A stretch of 40,375 nt of DNA from Candidatus Pseudoscillospira falkowii (GCA_904374485.1 CAJFFX010000009.1:1-40375), one strand, 5' to 3'. Positions 1-7,461 are shown, counted from the stretch's first letter. The notes: generated from the letters alone by a model not told the origin. Translations and numbers: made by a program.

Positions 1-1111
1 GCTGCAGCGTTTGACAGATTACTGGTCCGACGTGCGCGAGCGCTATGCCGAGTTCGAGTCCGACCTCAAGACCCCCGTCACCGATATCTACCGTTATGAG
101 ATTCCCGGCGGCCAGTACACCAACCTCAAGCCCCAGGTGGAGAGCCTGGGCCTGGGCAACCGGTTCCAGGAAGTCAAGGAGATGTACAAGAAGGTCAACG
201 ACATGCTGGGTGATCTGGTGAAGGTCACGCCGTCGTCCAAAATGGTGGGCGATATGGCCATCTTTATGGTCCAGCACGATCTGACCCCCGAGAACATTCT
301 GGAAAAAGGCCGCGATCTGAGCTATCCCGACTCCGTCATCAGCTATTTCAAGGGCATGATGGGCCAGCCGGCCTGGGGCTTCCCCGAGGAGCTGCAGAAG
401 ATCGTCCTCAAGGGTGAAAAGCCCATCACCTGCCGTCCCGGCGAGCTGCTGCCCCCGGCGGACTTTGCCGCTGCCCGGGCCCATCTGAAGGACATCATGC
501 ACGATATGCTCAAGAACAGCCGCAAGAACGCCGAAAAGCTGCGGGAAGCCCAGCTGACCAACGACGAGGGCGACCCCAGCGACCGGGCTGTCATCTCCTG
601 GTGCCTCTATCCCAAGGTGTATGAGGAATTCCTCCAGAAGCGCCGCGAATACGGCTACATCAGCCGCCTGGGCAGCCATATCTTCTTCCACGGCATGGCC
701 CCCGGCGAAACGAGCCAGGTGGACATTGAGGACGGCAAGACCCTGGCCATCAAATACGTGGGCCTGGGCGAGCTGAACGACGACGGCGAACGCGCTGTGC
801 TCTTTGAACTCAACGGCGTGCGCCGCGAGGTTACTGTGACGGATAACTCCGCCGCCGACCAGGTCAAGAAGGTGCCCATGGCCGATCCCGACGACAAGCT
901 GCAGATCGGCGCCCAGATCCCTGGCGCCGTCAGCAAGATCTTCGTTAAAAAGGGCGACGCCGTCAAGACCGGCGAGGTGCTGGCCGTTATCGAGGCCATG
1001 AAGATGGAGACCTCCGTCCTGGCCCTGACCGACGGCACCATCAGCGATATCCGCGTATCCGCCGGCGACACCGTCAAGCACGGCGAACTGCTGATGACCA
1101 TGAAAGCCTGA
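1..1111 (+). CDS. pyc: Pyruvate carboxylase, C-terminal part (5' end outside window)
   Basis: This is the 3' portion of a biotin-dependent pyruvate carboxylase, which converts pyruvate to oxaloacetate. The reading frame is open to base 1 (codons for L-Q-R precede the TTG at 11), so the gene starts upstream. The visible part covers the end of the carboxyltransferase domain (PGGQYTNL, VTPSSKMVGDMA, GFPEELQ, RPGELLPPADF) and a C-terminal biotinyl domain with the EAMKMET biotinylation motif; the biotinylated Lys codon is at 1001-1003. The RPGELL(x)PxDF stretch fits pyruvate carboxylase better than the oxaloacetate decarboxylase alpha subunit, but the N-terminal biotin carboxylase domain cannot be seen. 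A strong terminator follows 30 bases after the stop. Confidence 0.9.
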   Translation, partial: LQRLTDYWSDVRERYAEFESDLKTPVTDIYRYEIPGGQYTNLKPQVESLGLGNRFQEVKEMYKKVNDMLGDLVKVTPSSKMVGDMAIFMVQHDLTPENILEKGRDLSYPDSVISYFKGMMGQPAWGFPEELQKIVLKGEKPITCRPGELLPPADFAAARAHLKDIMHDMLKNSRKNAEKLREAQLTNDEGDPSDRAVISWCLYPKVYEEFLQKRREYGYISRLGSHIFFHGMAPGETSQVDIEDGKTLAIKYVGLGELNDDGERAVLFELNGVRREVTVTDNSAADQVKKVPMADPDDKLQIGAQIPGAVSKIFVKKGDAVKTGEVLAVIEAMKMETSVLALTDGTISDIRVSAGDTVKHGELLMTMKA

Positions 1112-1140
1112 GCTGCCCCGCAAATATAGCCCCAAAGGAA

Positions 1141-1175
1141 AGCCGCCCCGGAGCGTTCGCTCCGGGGCGGCTTTT
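1141..1175 (+). terminator. Intrinsic terminator of pyc
   Basis: A perfect 14-bp GC-rich stem (AGCCGCCCCGGAGC, loop GTTC, complementary arm) is followed by TTTT. It lies directly downstream of the pyruvate carboxylase stop codon. Confidence 0.9.
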
Positions 1176-1251
1176 CGGCAAAAATCGATTTCATTTTGTA
1201 GTTTTTCAGCAAAAGATTTCTTTTTGTATTCGATTTTTCGCAATCAGGATC

Positions 1252-1578
1252 TCAGGATGCGCCGTTTTCCGCCTGACTTTGCAGCAGGGCCAGGATCTCA
1301 TCCAGCTCGGACTTCATGGCGCACAGTACCTGATTCTGCCCCGCCAGAGCGCACAGAACGTCCTGCAGGGCTGGACAGGCGCCGCCCTGCCGGGGCGCGG
1401 CGGGCACGATGGGATGGACATAGCGCCGCATTTGCGGCGCTGCGCTGGAGTCGAATGGCCGCATCTGCGGGGCCGGAGCCGGATCGCTTTGCCGCGTCTG
1501 CGGCACGGGAGCGGCGGACGGCCGCCCCTGCCGGGGGCACCGGCCCCGTCCGCCGCCGGTATGTTTTTTCATGGGCAT
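1252..1578 (-). CDS. Hypothetical protein, basic low-complexity N-terminus with C-terminal helix
   Basis: A 108-residue protein that I do not recognise. The start at 1578 (MPMKKHTGGG) is chosen because GGAGG lies about 6 bases upstream; a longer frame continues to 1629 without a good ribosome site. Residues 1-70 are rich in Arg, Pro, Ala and Gln, with two copies of an A-PQMR motif. Residues 75-108 (from about CPALQDVLCALAGQNQ to ELDEILALLQSQ) have a heptad-like pattern suggesting a short coiled coil. It follows azlCD on the same strand, about 77 bases away. The strong ribosome site supports translation; function unknown. Confidence 0.55.
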   Translation of the reverse strand: MPMKKHTGGGRGRCPRQGRPSAAPVPQTRQSDPAPAPQMRPFDSSAAPQMRRYVHPIVPAAPRQGGACPALQDVLCALAGQNQVLCAMKSELDEILALLQSQAENGAS

Positions 1579-1654
1579 GACCTCCGTTTCGTCATGCCAG
1601 TATACGGCGCGGCGGAGCAAAGGGTGCAAAAAAGCGTGCCGCGCCGGTTTGAAG

Positions 1655-1987
1655 TTAAAATACTGCTTGTACCAGGATCATATAGAGGATCGTGGCCGAA
1701 AAGATGGACAGCAGGTTGTTGCCTTTCCACCAGTGCAGCGCCGCCGCCACGGCCACGCACACAAGCTCCGGGATGCCGTGGCTGTCGGAGGAGAAGGAGA
1801 TGCCGCGCAGACAGTAGATCACCAGCATCATAATGATGGCTGGCGGCAGTACTCGCCCCAGGTACAGCACAATGTGGGGCACTTTGCCTGGCCGGTCAAA
1901 CAGCAGGAAGGGGATGAAGCGGGTGAGGAAGGTGACGGCGGCCATGACGGCGATGCTGGCCGCGGCCTGAAGGGGCGTCAGCGCCAT
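1655..1987 (-). CDS. azlD: AzlD family branched-chain amino acid transport subunit
   Basis: A 110-residue membrane protein with three to four hydrophobic segments and the AzlD signature near the start (AAVTFLTRFIPFLLF). AzlD is the small partner of AzlC; together they export branched-chain amino acids and analogues such as 4-azaleucine in Bacillus subtilis. Length is typical for the family (about 100-110). Its ATG overlaps the azlC stop by one base (TAATG arrangement), so the two are translationally coupled. It ends with an amphipathic/hydrophobic C-terminus (SIFSATILYMILVQAVF). Confidence 0.88.
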   Translation of the reverse strand: MALTPLQAAASIAVMAAVTFLTRFIPFLLFDRPGKVPHIVLYLGRVLPPAIIMMLVIYCLRGISFSSDSHGIPELVCVAVAAALHWWKGNNLLSIFSATILYMILVQAVF

Positions 1988-2745
1988 TATGGATCGACCT
2001 CCTTTTCCGCGTCGTTTTCGGCTTCAGCGCCGGCAGCCTCCGCCGGCAGAGATGCTGCTTCGGGACAGTCCAATTTCCCCCGCAGGCCCAGCAGCAGCAC
2101 CGTGATGCCGCCGAGGGCCGGCAGCAGGAAGTTGTCCGGCCCGATGAAATACAGGGAGACGAAGGCACACACGCCGCCGATTACGGCGGGCAGGTGGCGC
2201 GGATTTTCTTTCCACTGCCCCACGGCGATGACCACGAACAGGGCCGTCATGGCAAAATCCACGCCGGTGGTGTCGAATTTCAGCAGCGCGCCGGCCACGG
2301 AGCCGATGACGCTGCCCAGGATCCAGTAGCTGTGGTCCAGGGCGGCGATGGCGAAATAGAAATCCGCCGGGCGCATGTGCTGGGGCACCCGCACCGAGGT
2401 CAGCAGGGCATAGGTTTCGTCGGTCAGGGCGAAGATCAGGTAGAACTTGCGCAGGCCGTGGATGGTCTGGAATTTTTCCAGCAGGGACAGGCCGTAGAAA
2501 ATGTGGCGGAAGTTCAGCAGCAGCGTCATGAAGGCCACCTGGGACAATGCCGCGCCCAGATCCAGCAGGGACACGCCCAGATACTGGCCGGAGCCGGCGT
2601 AAATGGTCAGGCTCATGAAAAAGGCCCAGATAAAATTGTAGCCGATGGCTTCCAGCATCAGGCCGAAGGCGATGCCGATGGCGAGGTAGCCGATCAGCAC
2701 CGGAACGGTAACGCGGAAGGCCGCGGCCAAAACACGGCGATTCAA
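1987..2745 (-). CDS. azlC: AzlC family branched-chain amino acid exporter, large subunit
   Basis: Multispanning inner-membrane protein of the AzlC family (PVLIGYLAIGIAFGLML, YAGSGQYLGVSLL, LLNFRHIFYGLSLLEKF, FALTDETYALLTS are characteristic), partner of AzlD. The frame is open to 2943, but a good promoter at 2798-2826 puts the transcript start near 2790, so the true start is later. TTG at 2745 gives the usual family N-terminus (LNRRVLAAAF) but its AAGGA is 13 bases away; GTG at 2757 has AAGGA only one base away. The start is therefore uncertain by four codons. The C-terminal tail of about 35 residues is Ala/Glu rich and probably cytoplasmic. Confidence 0.87.
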   Translation of the reverse strand: MNRRVLAAAFRVTVPVLIGYLAIGIAFGLMLEAIGYNFIWAFFMSLTIYAGSGQYLGVSLLDLGAALSQVAFMTLLLNFRHIFYGLSLLEKFQTIHGLRKFYLIFALTDETYALLTSVRVPQHMRPADFYFAIAALDHSYWILGSVIGSVAGALLKFDTTGVDFAMTALFVVIAVGQWKENPRHLPAVIGGVCAFVSLYFIGPDNFLLPALGGITVLLLGLRGKLDCPEAASLPAEAAGAEAENDAEKEVDP

Positions 2746-2797
2746 GGGAACATCCACTTCCTTGCGACAGAGACTCTGCGCGGCGCGCAATGAAGCT

Positions 2798-2826
2798 ATT
2801 GTACCCGTTTGCGCCAAAAATTGCAA
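2798..2826 (-). promoter_or_regulatory. Sigma-A-type promoter of azlCD
   Basis: On the minus strand, -35 TTGCAA (2821-2826) and -10 TACAAT (2798-2803) are separated by exactly 17 bases. Start of transcription is expected near 2790, giving a leader of about 35-45 bases to azlC. Confidence 0.75.
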
Positions 2827-2913
2827 GATAGATAAAAAATAGCGCGCCTGCGGCGCGGGCGGCAAATCGATTTTTGCCGGCGGCATGGGCGGGGGAGGCC
2901 TTGCGTCCTGCCG

Positions 2914-2953
2914 GCGCAGGGTCTTGTCCGCTCCGGCGGGCAAGACCCTGCGC
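2914..2953. repeat. 13-bp perfect inverted repeat without a T-tract
   Basis: GCGCAGGGTCTTG (2914-2926) and its exact complement (2941-2953) flank a 14-base loop. Neither side is followed by a run of T, so it is not an obvious terminator. It lies between the azlC promoter and the spoIIID terminator, and I found no second copy in the window. Confidence 0.6.
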
Positions 2954-2975
2954 GCGGGAAGGCGGTATCCGTCCT

Positions 2976-2996
2976 CAAAAAAGCGCTGCTTTTTTG
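2976..2996 (-). terminator. Terminator of spoIIID
   Basis: A short stem with A-run and T-run arms (CAAAAAAGC ... GCTTTTTTG, 3-base loop) starts 8 bases beyond the spoIIID stop. Symmetric, so it could act in both directions. Confidence 0.55.
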
Positions 2997-3003
2997 AAAC
3001 TTG

Positions 3004-3252
3004 TCAGCATCCTTTGTATTTTCTCCGGGTGGCAATGCCGCCCCGGATGTGGCGCTGGGCTTTGTTCACCTCCAGCACTTCCTTCACCTGAAGGAAAAGC
3101 GGGCGGTTGAATTTCGGCAGACGTTCGCTCAGATCCTTGTGAACGGTGGATTTGCTGATGCCGAATTTTTTGGCGGCGGCGCGGACTGTGGTCCGGTTTT
3201 CGATAATGTACTGAGCCAGCGTGACGGCGCGCTCTTCGATGTTCCCTTTCAA
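3004..3252 (-). CDS. spoIIID: Sporulation transcriptional regulator SpoIIID
   Basis: An 82-residue helix-turn-helix DNA-binding protein matching SpoIIID, the mother-cell regulator that modifies the sigma-E regulon and helps switch on sigK in spore formers. Characteristic stretches are ERAVTLAQYIIENRTTVRAAAKKFGISKSTVHKDLSERL (split here by role: helix-turn-helix at about residues 20-42) and the basic tail HIRGGIATRRKYKG. Length fits the family (about 80-95). The start is TTG at 3252, preceded by AGGGAG at about 9 bases. A sigma-E-like promoter lies upstream. This gene identifies the host as an endospore-forming Firmicute. Confidence 0.95.
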   Translation of the reverse strand: MKGNIEERAVTLAQYIIENRTTVRAAAKKFGISKSTVHKDLSERLPKFNRPLFLQVKEVLEVNKAQRHIRGGIATRRKYKGC

Positions 3253-3282
3253 AAAACAACACTCCCTGCCTCGGACTACTTC

Positions 3283-3311
3283 ATCCTATGCGCTCCGTTG
3301 GGGAGATATGC
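3283..3311 (-). promoter_or_regulatory. Candidate sigma-E promoter of spoIIID
   Basis: On the minus strand GCATATC (3305-3311) and CATAGGAT (3283-3290) are 14 bases apart, close to the B. subtilis sigma-E consensus (KMATATT, 14-15 bases, CATACAHT). B. subtilis spoIIID is known to be sigma-E dependent. No good sigma-A promoter was seen in the interval. Confidence 0.5.
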
Positions 3312-3348
3312 CGCCGCCCTGGTGCCGGGCGTCAGGGCAGCAAAAAAT

Positions 3349-3383
3349 AAATCCCTTAGAACCGTTATGGTTCTAAGGGATTT
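3349..3383 (-). terminator. Terminator of the tRNA operon
   Basis: A 15-bp stem (AAATCCCTTAGAACC and complement, 5-base loop) begins a few bases after the encoded CCA of tRNA-fMet. On the minus strand it runs into a T-rich tract (TTTATTTTTT). Confidence 0.85.
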
Positions 3384-3385
3384 TT

Positions 3386-3462
3386 TGGTTGCGGTGGCTG
3401 GATTTGAACCAACGACCTCCGGGTTATGAGCCCGACGAGCTAACCAACTGCTCTACACCGCG
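3386..3462 (-). tRNA. Initiator tRNA-Met (anticodon CAU)
   Basis: A 77-nt cloverleaf with encoded CCA. Initiator features are present: the C1:A72 mismatch (5' CGCGG, 3' CCGCAA) and three consecutive G:C pairs closing the anticodon stem (GGG-CTCATAA-CCC). T loop GTTCAAATC. It is the second gene of a two-tRNA transcript, 20 bases after tRNA-Leu. Confidence 0.95.
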
Positions 3463-3482
3463 ATATTTACTTGAAAAAATGG

Positions 3483-3569
3483 TGGTGCCGGAGACCGGGA
3501 TCGAACCGGCACGGGGTCGCCCCCGCGGGATTTTAAGTCCCGTGCGTCTGCCAATTCCGCCACTCCGGC
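3483..3569 (-). tRNA. tRNA-Leu (anticodon UAA)
   Basis: An 87-nt class II tRNA with a long variable arm (GCGGGGGCGACCCCGT), anticodon loop CTTAAAA giving UAA, T loop GTTCGATCC, 7-bp acceptor stem GCCGGAG/CTCCGGC, discriminator A and encoded CCA. Confidence 0.95.
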
Positions 3570-3584
3570 AGATTCAGCTTGTAT

Positions 3585-3613
3585 AGATTAACATATTTTA
3601 CGCCTGTTGTCAA
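3585..3613 (-). promoter_or_regulatory. Promoter of the tRNA-Leu / tRNA-fMet operon
   Basis: Minus-strand -35 TTGACA (3608-3613), 17-base spacer, -10 TAATCT (3585-3590) preceded by TG (extended -10). Confidence 0.8.
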
Positions 3614-3651
3614 GCATTATTTTTGCTGCCGGGCCTTTTTTCGATGCGGGG

Positions 3652-3688
3652 AAAAGCGCCGCCCCGGCGTGCAGGCGCGAGGCGGCGC
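3652..3688 (-). terminator. Terminator of dapA
   Basis: On the minus strand, GCGCCGCC (3681-3688 complement) pairs with GGCGGCGC across an inner hairpin and is followed by TTTT, 17 bases after the dapA stop. Confidence 0.75.
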
Positions 3689-3704
3689 AAAGACTTCGCT
3701 TTTT

Positions 3705-4595
3705 TTACTTCAGGCAACCGTATTTTTCCAAGGCGGCGCGGAGTTTGGCGCGGTTGTCTTCGGAAAGGGCCACCAGGGGCAGACGGCAGGCGCCGGCGTC
3801 GTAGCCCAGCAGGTTCATGGCTTCCTTCACGGGGATGGGGTTCACGTCGCAGAACAGGATATTGCACAGTTCCAGCATTTTCAGCTGCAGTGCGGCAGAT
3901 TCGGCGCATTTCCCGTCGAACCACAGCTGGCAAATGTCGTGGGTCTCCCGGGGGGCCACATGGGCCAGCACGGAGATGACGCCCTTGCCGCCCAGGGACA
4001 GCAGGGGGACGATCTGGTCGTCGTTGCCGGAGTAGATGTTCAGCTCGTCGCCGCACAGGGCCGCGACCTTCGCCACCTGGCTGATATTGCCGCTGGCTTC
4101 CTTGATGGCGTTGATCTTCGGGTGGGCGGAAAGGACCTTGGCCGTTTCCGGGGCGATGTTCACGCCGGTGCGGGAGGGCACGTTGTACATGATGACCGGC
4201 AGGTCCGTGGCGTCGGCAATGGCGGTGTAGCTGGCGACGAGACCGGCCTGGCTGGTCTTGTTGTAGTAGGGGGTGACCACCAGCAGGCCGGCGGCACCCA
4301 GGTCGGCGGCCTCTTTGGACATCATGACGGCGTGGGCGGTGTTGTTGGAGCCGGTGCCGGCGATAACGGGGATGCGGCCGTTCACCCGCTTGACCACGTG
4401 GCCGATAACGTCCAGATGCTCCTGGTCCTCCAGGGTGGAAGCTTCGCCGGTGGTGCCGCAGCTGATGATGGCGTCGGTATGGGCGGCGATCTGGTCTTCC
4501 ACGATGCGGTCGATCTCGGCGTAGTTCACGCTGCCGTCGGCGTGCATGGGGGTGATCATGGCCAGGCCGGAGCCGGTGAAAATAGGTGTTTTCAT
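3705..4595 (-). CDS. dapA: 4-hydroxy-tetrahydrodipicolinate synthase
   Basis: A 296-residue DapA, the class I aldolase that condenses pyruvate with aspartate semialdehyde in lysine, diaminopimelate and dipicolinate synthesis. The key residues are present: Schiff-base Lys165 in IKEASGN, Tyr137 in YNVPSRTG, the TTGE loop at 48-51 and the TPYYNK motif around 108-113. The start at 4595 (MKTPIFTGSG) has AAAGGAG 9 bases upstream; the frame is open further but without a ribosome site. It stands alone, with its own promoter and terminator. The 20-bp palindrome in its leader is described separately. No lysine-riboswitch-sized leader is present. Confidence 0.95.
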   Translation of the reverse strand: MKTPIFTGSGLAMITPMHADGSVNYAEIDRIVEDQIAAHTDAIISCGTTGEASTLEDQEHLDVIGHVVKRVNGRIPVIAGTGSNNTAHAVMMSKEAADLGAAGLLVVTPYYNKTSQAGLVASYTAIADATDLPVIMYNVPSRTGVNIAPETAKVLSAHPKINAIKEASGNISQVAKVAALCGDELNIYSGNDDQIVPLLSLGGKGVISVLAHVAPRETHDICQLWFDGKCAESAALQLKMLELCNILFCDVNPIPVKEAMNLLGYDAGACRLPLVALSEDNRAKLRAALEKYGCLK

Positions 4596-4617
4596 AGTAA
4601 GGCGCTCCTTTCGCAAA

Positions 4618-4637
4618 CCGGGCCGCATGCGGCCCGG
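4618..4637 (-). promoter_or_regulatory. 20-bp perfect palindrome in the dapA leader
   Basis: CCGGGCCGCATGCGGCCCGG, a perfect palindrome, sits between the dapA promoter and its ribosome site, about 22 bases before the start codon. It could be a leader hairpin or a protein-binding site; there is no long T-run after it. Confidence 0.5.
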
Positions 4638-4652
4638 AAGAAAAATACTGGG

Positions 4653-4691
4653 ATCATATCAGTATATTCTTATATATCACAAAAATGTGAA
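4653..4691 (-). promoter_or_regulatory. Promoter region of dapA
   Basis: An AT-rich stretch holds two overlapping solutions on the minus strand: TTGTGA (4677-4682), 18 bases, TATGAT (4653-4658); or TTCACA (4686-4691), 19 bases, TATACT (4661-4666). I cannot choose between them. Confidence 0.5.
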
Positions 4692-4786
4692 AAAAACAAT
4701 GCGCCCGGGCCGAAAAATCAAAAAATTCCGCGTTTTTCCGCCAAAAATATTTCTGCGGCGGACAATCCTGCGCCCCTCGCGGCCGC

Positions 4787-5713
4787 TCACAGCAGGGCGG
4801 CCATGTCCGCCGGCAGGGGCAGGGCAAAGGAGAGGGGGACGCCGGTGAAGGGCTGGGAAAAGGCGAGGAAGCACGAGTGGAGCGCCGGCCGCCGGATCAG
4901 GGCAGGGTTTTCCCGGCCATAGAGAAAGTCGCCGGTCAGGGGACAGCCGAGGGCGGCCATATGGACGCGGATCTGATGGGTGCGGCCGGTCAGGAGATGC
5001 AGGCGCACCAGGCAGCGGCCGCTGCCTTCGGCCAGGACCTCGTATTCCGTCCGGGCGGGGCTGCCCGCCGCCGAGACCTCCCGGCGGAGAATGGAATCCG
5101 GAGCACGGCTCAGGGGCAGGTCGACGACACCCCGGCGCGGGGCGGGCACGGCGTCGCACACGGCCAGGTATTCCCGCCGGAATGCGTCGGTGTGGAAAGC
5201 GCGGCGCAGCCGCTCCTGGGCGCAGGGGTGCTTGGCGGCGATCATCAGGCCGGAGGTGCCTCGATCCAGCCGGTGGACCGGGTGAAAATCCGCCGGAATC
5301 CCCCATAAATCGTAATAATACAACAAAAGATTACCAATCGTATTCGAATTTTGCTGGGGAGAGGGGTGGACGGGCACGCCGGCGGGCTTGTTGAGGACCA
5401 GCAGATCCTCGTCCTCGTAGACGATGTGCAGGGGGCCGGGGGCGCTTTCAATGCCGCTGCGGCGCACGGAATCGCTGAGGCGCAGGCGCAGGGTCTGGCC
5501 GGCGCGGACGCGGTCGCGGGTGGTGACCCGGCGGCCGTCCAGGGCGATGCCGTCTGGGAGGCGCTTGACGTGTTTGATCCAGCCGGAGGAAATGCCCAGG
5601 CTGCGGCGCAGCAGGGTCTGCACTTCGGCGCCGTCTTCCTCTGCCGCGGCGGCGTGGGTCAGGTAACGGACGCAGCGGTCGAAGGGCGGGCGCGTCAGGT
5701 CAAAGGGCACCAT
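4787..5713 (-). CDS. RluA-family 23S rRNA/tRNA pseudouridine synthase
   Basis: A 308-residue protein that isomerises uridine to pseudouridine in rRNA or tRNA. Residues 1-85 resemble an S4-like RNA-binding domain (SSGWIKHVKRLPDGIALDGRRV), and the catalytic domain carries the motif HRLDRGTSG with the nucleophile Asp150, plus LLTGRTHQIRVH near the C-terminus. It is of the RluC/RluD type; the exact target uridine cannot be told. Its start overlaps the end of the CYTH gene by 14 bases, so the two form one transcript. Confidence 0.9.
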   Translation of the reverse strand: MVPFDLTRPPFDRCVRYLTHAAAAEEDGAEVQTLLRRSLGISSGWIKHVKRLPDGIALDGRRVTTRDRVRAGQTLRLRLSDSVRRSGIESAPGPLHIVYEDEDLLVLNKPAGVPVHPSPQQNSNTIGNLLLYYYDLWGIPADFHPVHRLDRGTSGLMIAAKHPCAQERLRRAFHTDAFRREYLAVCDAVPAPRRGVVDLPLSRAPDSILRREVSAAGSPARTEYEVLAEGSGRCLVRLHLLTGRTHQIRVHMAALGCPLTGDFLYGRENPALIRRPALHSCFLAFSQPFTGVPLSFALPLPADMAALL

Positions 5714-6194
5714 GGCGCGTCCGTTCCCAGTAGGCGCCCATGCTGACGCCGCTGCGGGCCGTCACCTCGTCGGCGAGGTAGCCGGCGAGCCCCGCGTCGG
5801 CGGGAGACCAGGCGCGGGCGGCTTCCTCGGTGGAAAATTCCACCTCGGCATAGAAAAAAGCGGTGGGCGCGCCCTTGTCCACGGAGTTGACCTCCAAAGT
5901 CAAGCCGCCGCCCAGGGGATAGTCCCGCCGCTCCTTGTGGATCAGCGGGCAGCCGATGAGGGCGCACAGCCGGGAAAAAAGGGCCGCGTCGATGGGCGTT
6001 TCGATCTCCTCCCGGGAAAGGCCGCCCTTTCCCTTGAAGCAGAGAATGTACTGCGTGCCGCCGCCGGCGGCGCTCTCCCGGCGGATGCGCACCGTGGGGC
6101 GCACGGAGATGTAGCCCTGGTCCATATCGTAAACGGTTTCCGGTGCGCGTCCCTCCGGCCAGCCGGCCACCAGCCATTTGCGTTCGATCTCCAT
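5700..6194 (-). CDS. CYTH domain (triphosphate tunnel) protein
   Basis: A 164-residue protein with the CYTH signature ExExK at the N-terminus (MEIERKWLV), alternating charged strands (VRIRRES, YILCFKGKG, EEIETP, LEVNSVDK, FYAEVEF) typical of the eight-stranded tunnel that binds triphosphates with divalent metal. Family members are adenylate cyclases, thiamine triphosphatases or inorganic triphosphatases; in Firmicutes most are of unknown substrate. An AGGAGGG ribosome site lies 8 bases upstream. It precedes and overlaps the pseudouridine synthase gene. Confidence 0.85.
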   Translation of the reverse strand: MEIERKWLVAGWPEGRAPETVYDMDQGYISVRPTVRIRRESAAGGGTQYILCFKGKGGLSREEIETPIDAALFSRLCALIGCPLIHKERRDYPLGGGLTLEVNSVDKGAPTAFFYAEVEFSTEEAARAWSPADAGLAGYLADEVTARSGVSMGAYWERTRHGAL

Positions 6195-6231
6195 GAAGAG
6201 CCCTCCTTTTGGATGCGGTCGTATTTTCTAT

Positions 6232-6260
6232 AGTGTAGCAGATTCCCGGCAGAAAATCCA
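6232..6260 (-). promoter_or_regulatory. Promoter of the CYTH-pseudouridine synthase operon
   Basis: Minus-strand TGGATT (6255-6260), 17 bases, TACACT (6232-6237) with a TGC extended -10 element. Confidence 0.5.
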
Positions 6261-6270
6261 CGCGGGGCGG

Positions 6271-6302
6271 AAAAAAGCGCCGCGAAACGAAAGCTTCGCG
6301 GC
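6271..6302 (-). terminator. Terminator of moaA
   Basis: On the minus strand GCCGCGAA and TTCGCGGC pair, followed by GC and a run of six T, starting 16 bases after the moaA stop. Confidence 0.75.
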
Positions 6303-6317
6303 GGCTGCGGGCGGCCC

Positions 6318-7298
6318 TCAGCCGCCGATGGCGTTCATATTGTGCTGCTCGACGGCGTCTTCGCCGCTGCTGCCGGCGAAGTGGTGCTGGTCGGGCTTGC
6401 GGGCGATGGCGGCGCGGATCGTTTCGCGCAGGGCCTCCTCGCCGTCGCCCCGGCGCAGGGGGGCGCGCAGGTCGATGCCGGTGCTGTAGTGCAGGCACAG
6501 CTTCAGATAGCCCTCCGACGTCAGGCGGACGCGGTTACACTGGCTGCAGAACGTGTGGGTCATGGCGCCGATAAAGCCCACATGGCCCCGGAAGCCCGGG
6601 AAGGTCACATAGGACGCCGGGCCGTTGCCCAGGCGGATCCGGCAGGAGGCGGCGGGGCCGTAAACCGATTCCAGGCTGCGGCAGACCTCCTCCATGGTCA
6701 CGGGGGTGTAGTTTTTCCCGCAGCCGATGGGCATCATTTCGATGAAGCGCACCTCCAGCGGCATGTCCTTGGCCAGGCCCGCGATGGCGGCGATCTCGCC
6801 GTCGTTCACGCCCCGGATGGGGATGCAGTTGACTTTCACGCGGTCAAAGCCCAGTTCCAGGGCCCGGTCGATGGCGCCGCGGGCGTCGGAAAAGCGGTCG
6901 GTGCGGGTGATGCGGGCAAAGGTCTCTGGCGAAAGGGTATCCAGACTGAAATTGATGCCGTGGATGCCCGCCGCCTTCAGTGTCCCGGCCATGGGAGAGA
7001 AGAGGATGCCGTTGGTGGTCAGATTGATCTCCTCGATGCCGGGCACGGCGTGGAGGGCGGCGACGAGGTCCGGCAGAGCGTCGCGCACCAAAGGCTCGCC
7101 GCCGGTGAGCCGCAGGCGGCGCACCCCCAGGGAGGCGAAAATACGCACCAGGGCCGTGATCTCCTCATAGCTGAGGACGTCACTGTGGGGCACCCAGCGG
7201 ATGCCCTCCTGGGGCATGCAGTATATGCAGCGCAGATTGCACCGGTCGGTGACGGAAATGCGCAGATAATCGATGGCCCTTCCGAACTGGTCTTTCAT
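6318..7298 (-). CDS. moaA: GTP 3',8-cyclase MoaA (molybdopterin biosynthesis)
   Basis: A 326-residue radical-SAM enzyme that starts molybdenum cofactor synthesis by rearranging GTP. The N-terminal SAM cluster motif C20-x3-C24-x2-C27 (DRCNLRCIYCMP), the GGEPL motif at 66-70, the C-terminal second cluster ligands C251, C254 and C268 (FCSQCNRVRL...LKLCLH), and the terminal Gly-Gly required for activity (NAIGG) are all visible. AAAGGAG precedes the ATG. No other moa, moe or molybdenum transport gene is in the window, so it is a solitary gene here. An orphan moaA suggests molybdenum or tungsten enzymes encoded elsewhere. Confidence 0.96.
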   Translation of the reverse strand: MKDQFGRAIDYLRISVTDRCNLRCIYCMPQEGIRWVPHSDVLSYEEITALVRIFASLGVRRLRLTGGEPLVRDALPDLVAALHAVPGIEEINLTTNGILFSPMAGTLKAAGIHGINFSLDTLSPETFARITRTDRFSDARGAIDRALELGFDRVKVNCIPIRGVNDGEIAAIAGLAKDMPLEVRFIEMMPIGCGKNYTPVTMEEVCRSLESVYGPAASCRIRLGNGPASYVTFPGFRGHVGFIGAMTHTFCSQCNRVRLTSEGYLKLCLHYSTGIDLRAPLRRGDGEEALRETIRAAIARKPDQHHFAGSSGEDAVEQHNMNAIGG

Positions 7299-7395
7299 AC
7301 GCGGACTCCTTTATGCGGCTTATGATGTGAAAAGTAAATCGAATTTCTGGTTGATATATACAAAACAAATCAATATCCGTTGGATGTTTTAGACA

Positions 7396-7424
7396 ATATT
7401 ACTACGATTGCTGAAAAAAGTCAA
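7396..7424 (-). promoter_or_regulatory. Promoter of moaA
   Basis: Minus-strand TTGACT (7419-7424), 17 bases, TAATAT (7396-7401). The predicted leader is about 90 bases and AT-rich; it does not resemble a molybdenum cofactor riboswitch, which I expected to be longer and highly structured. Confidence 0.65.
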
Positions 7425-7461
7425 TATTGGGCGCGAAGGGCCTGCCGGCGGAAAATGGCCC

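Noticed and set aside
4596-4650. Lysine riboswitch upstream of dapA
   Set aside because: The leader is about 50-60 bases and holds a 20-bp palindrome only; a lysine riboswitch needs well over 150 bases.
7299-7390. Molybdenum cofactor riboswitch upstream of moaA
   Set aside because: The leader of about 90 AT-rich bases has no strong multi-stem structure.
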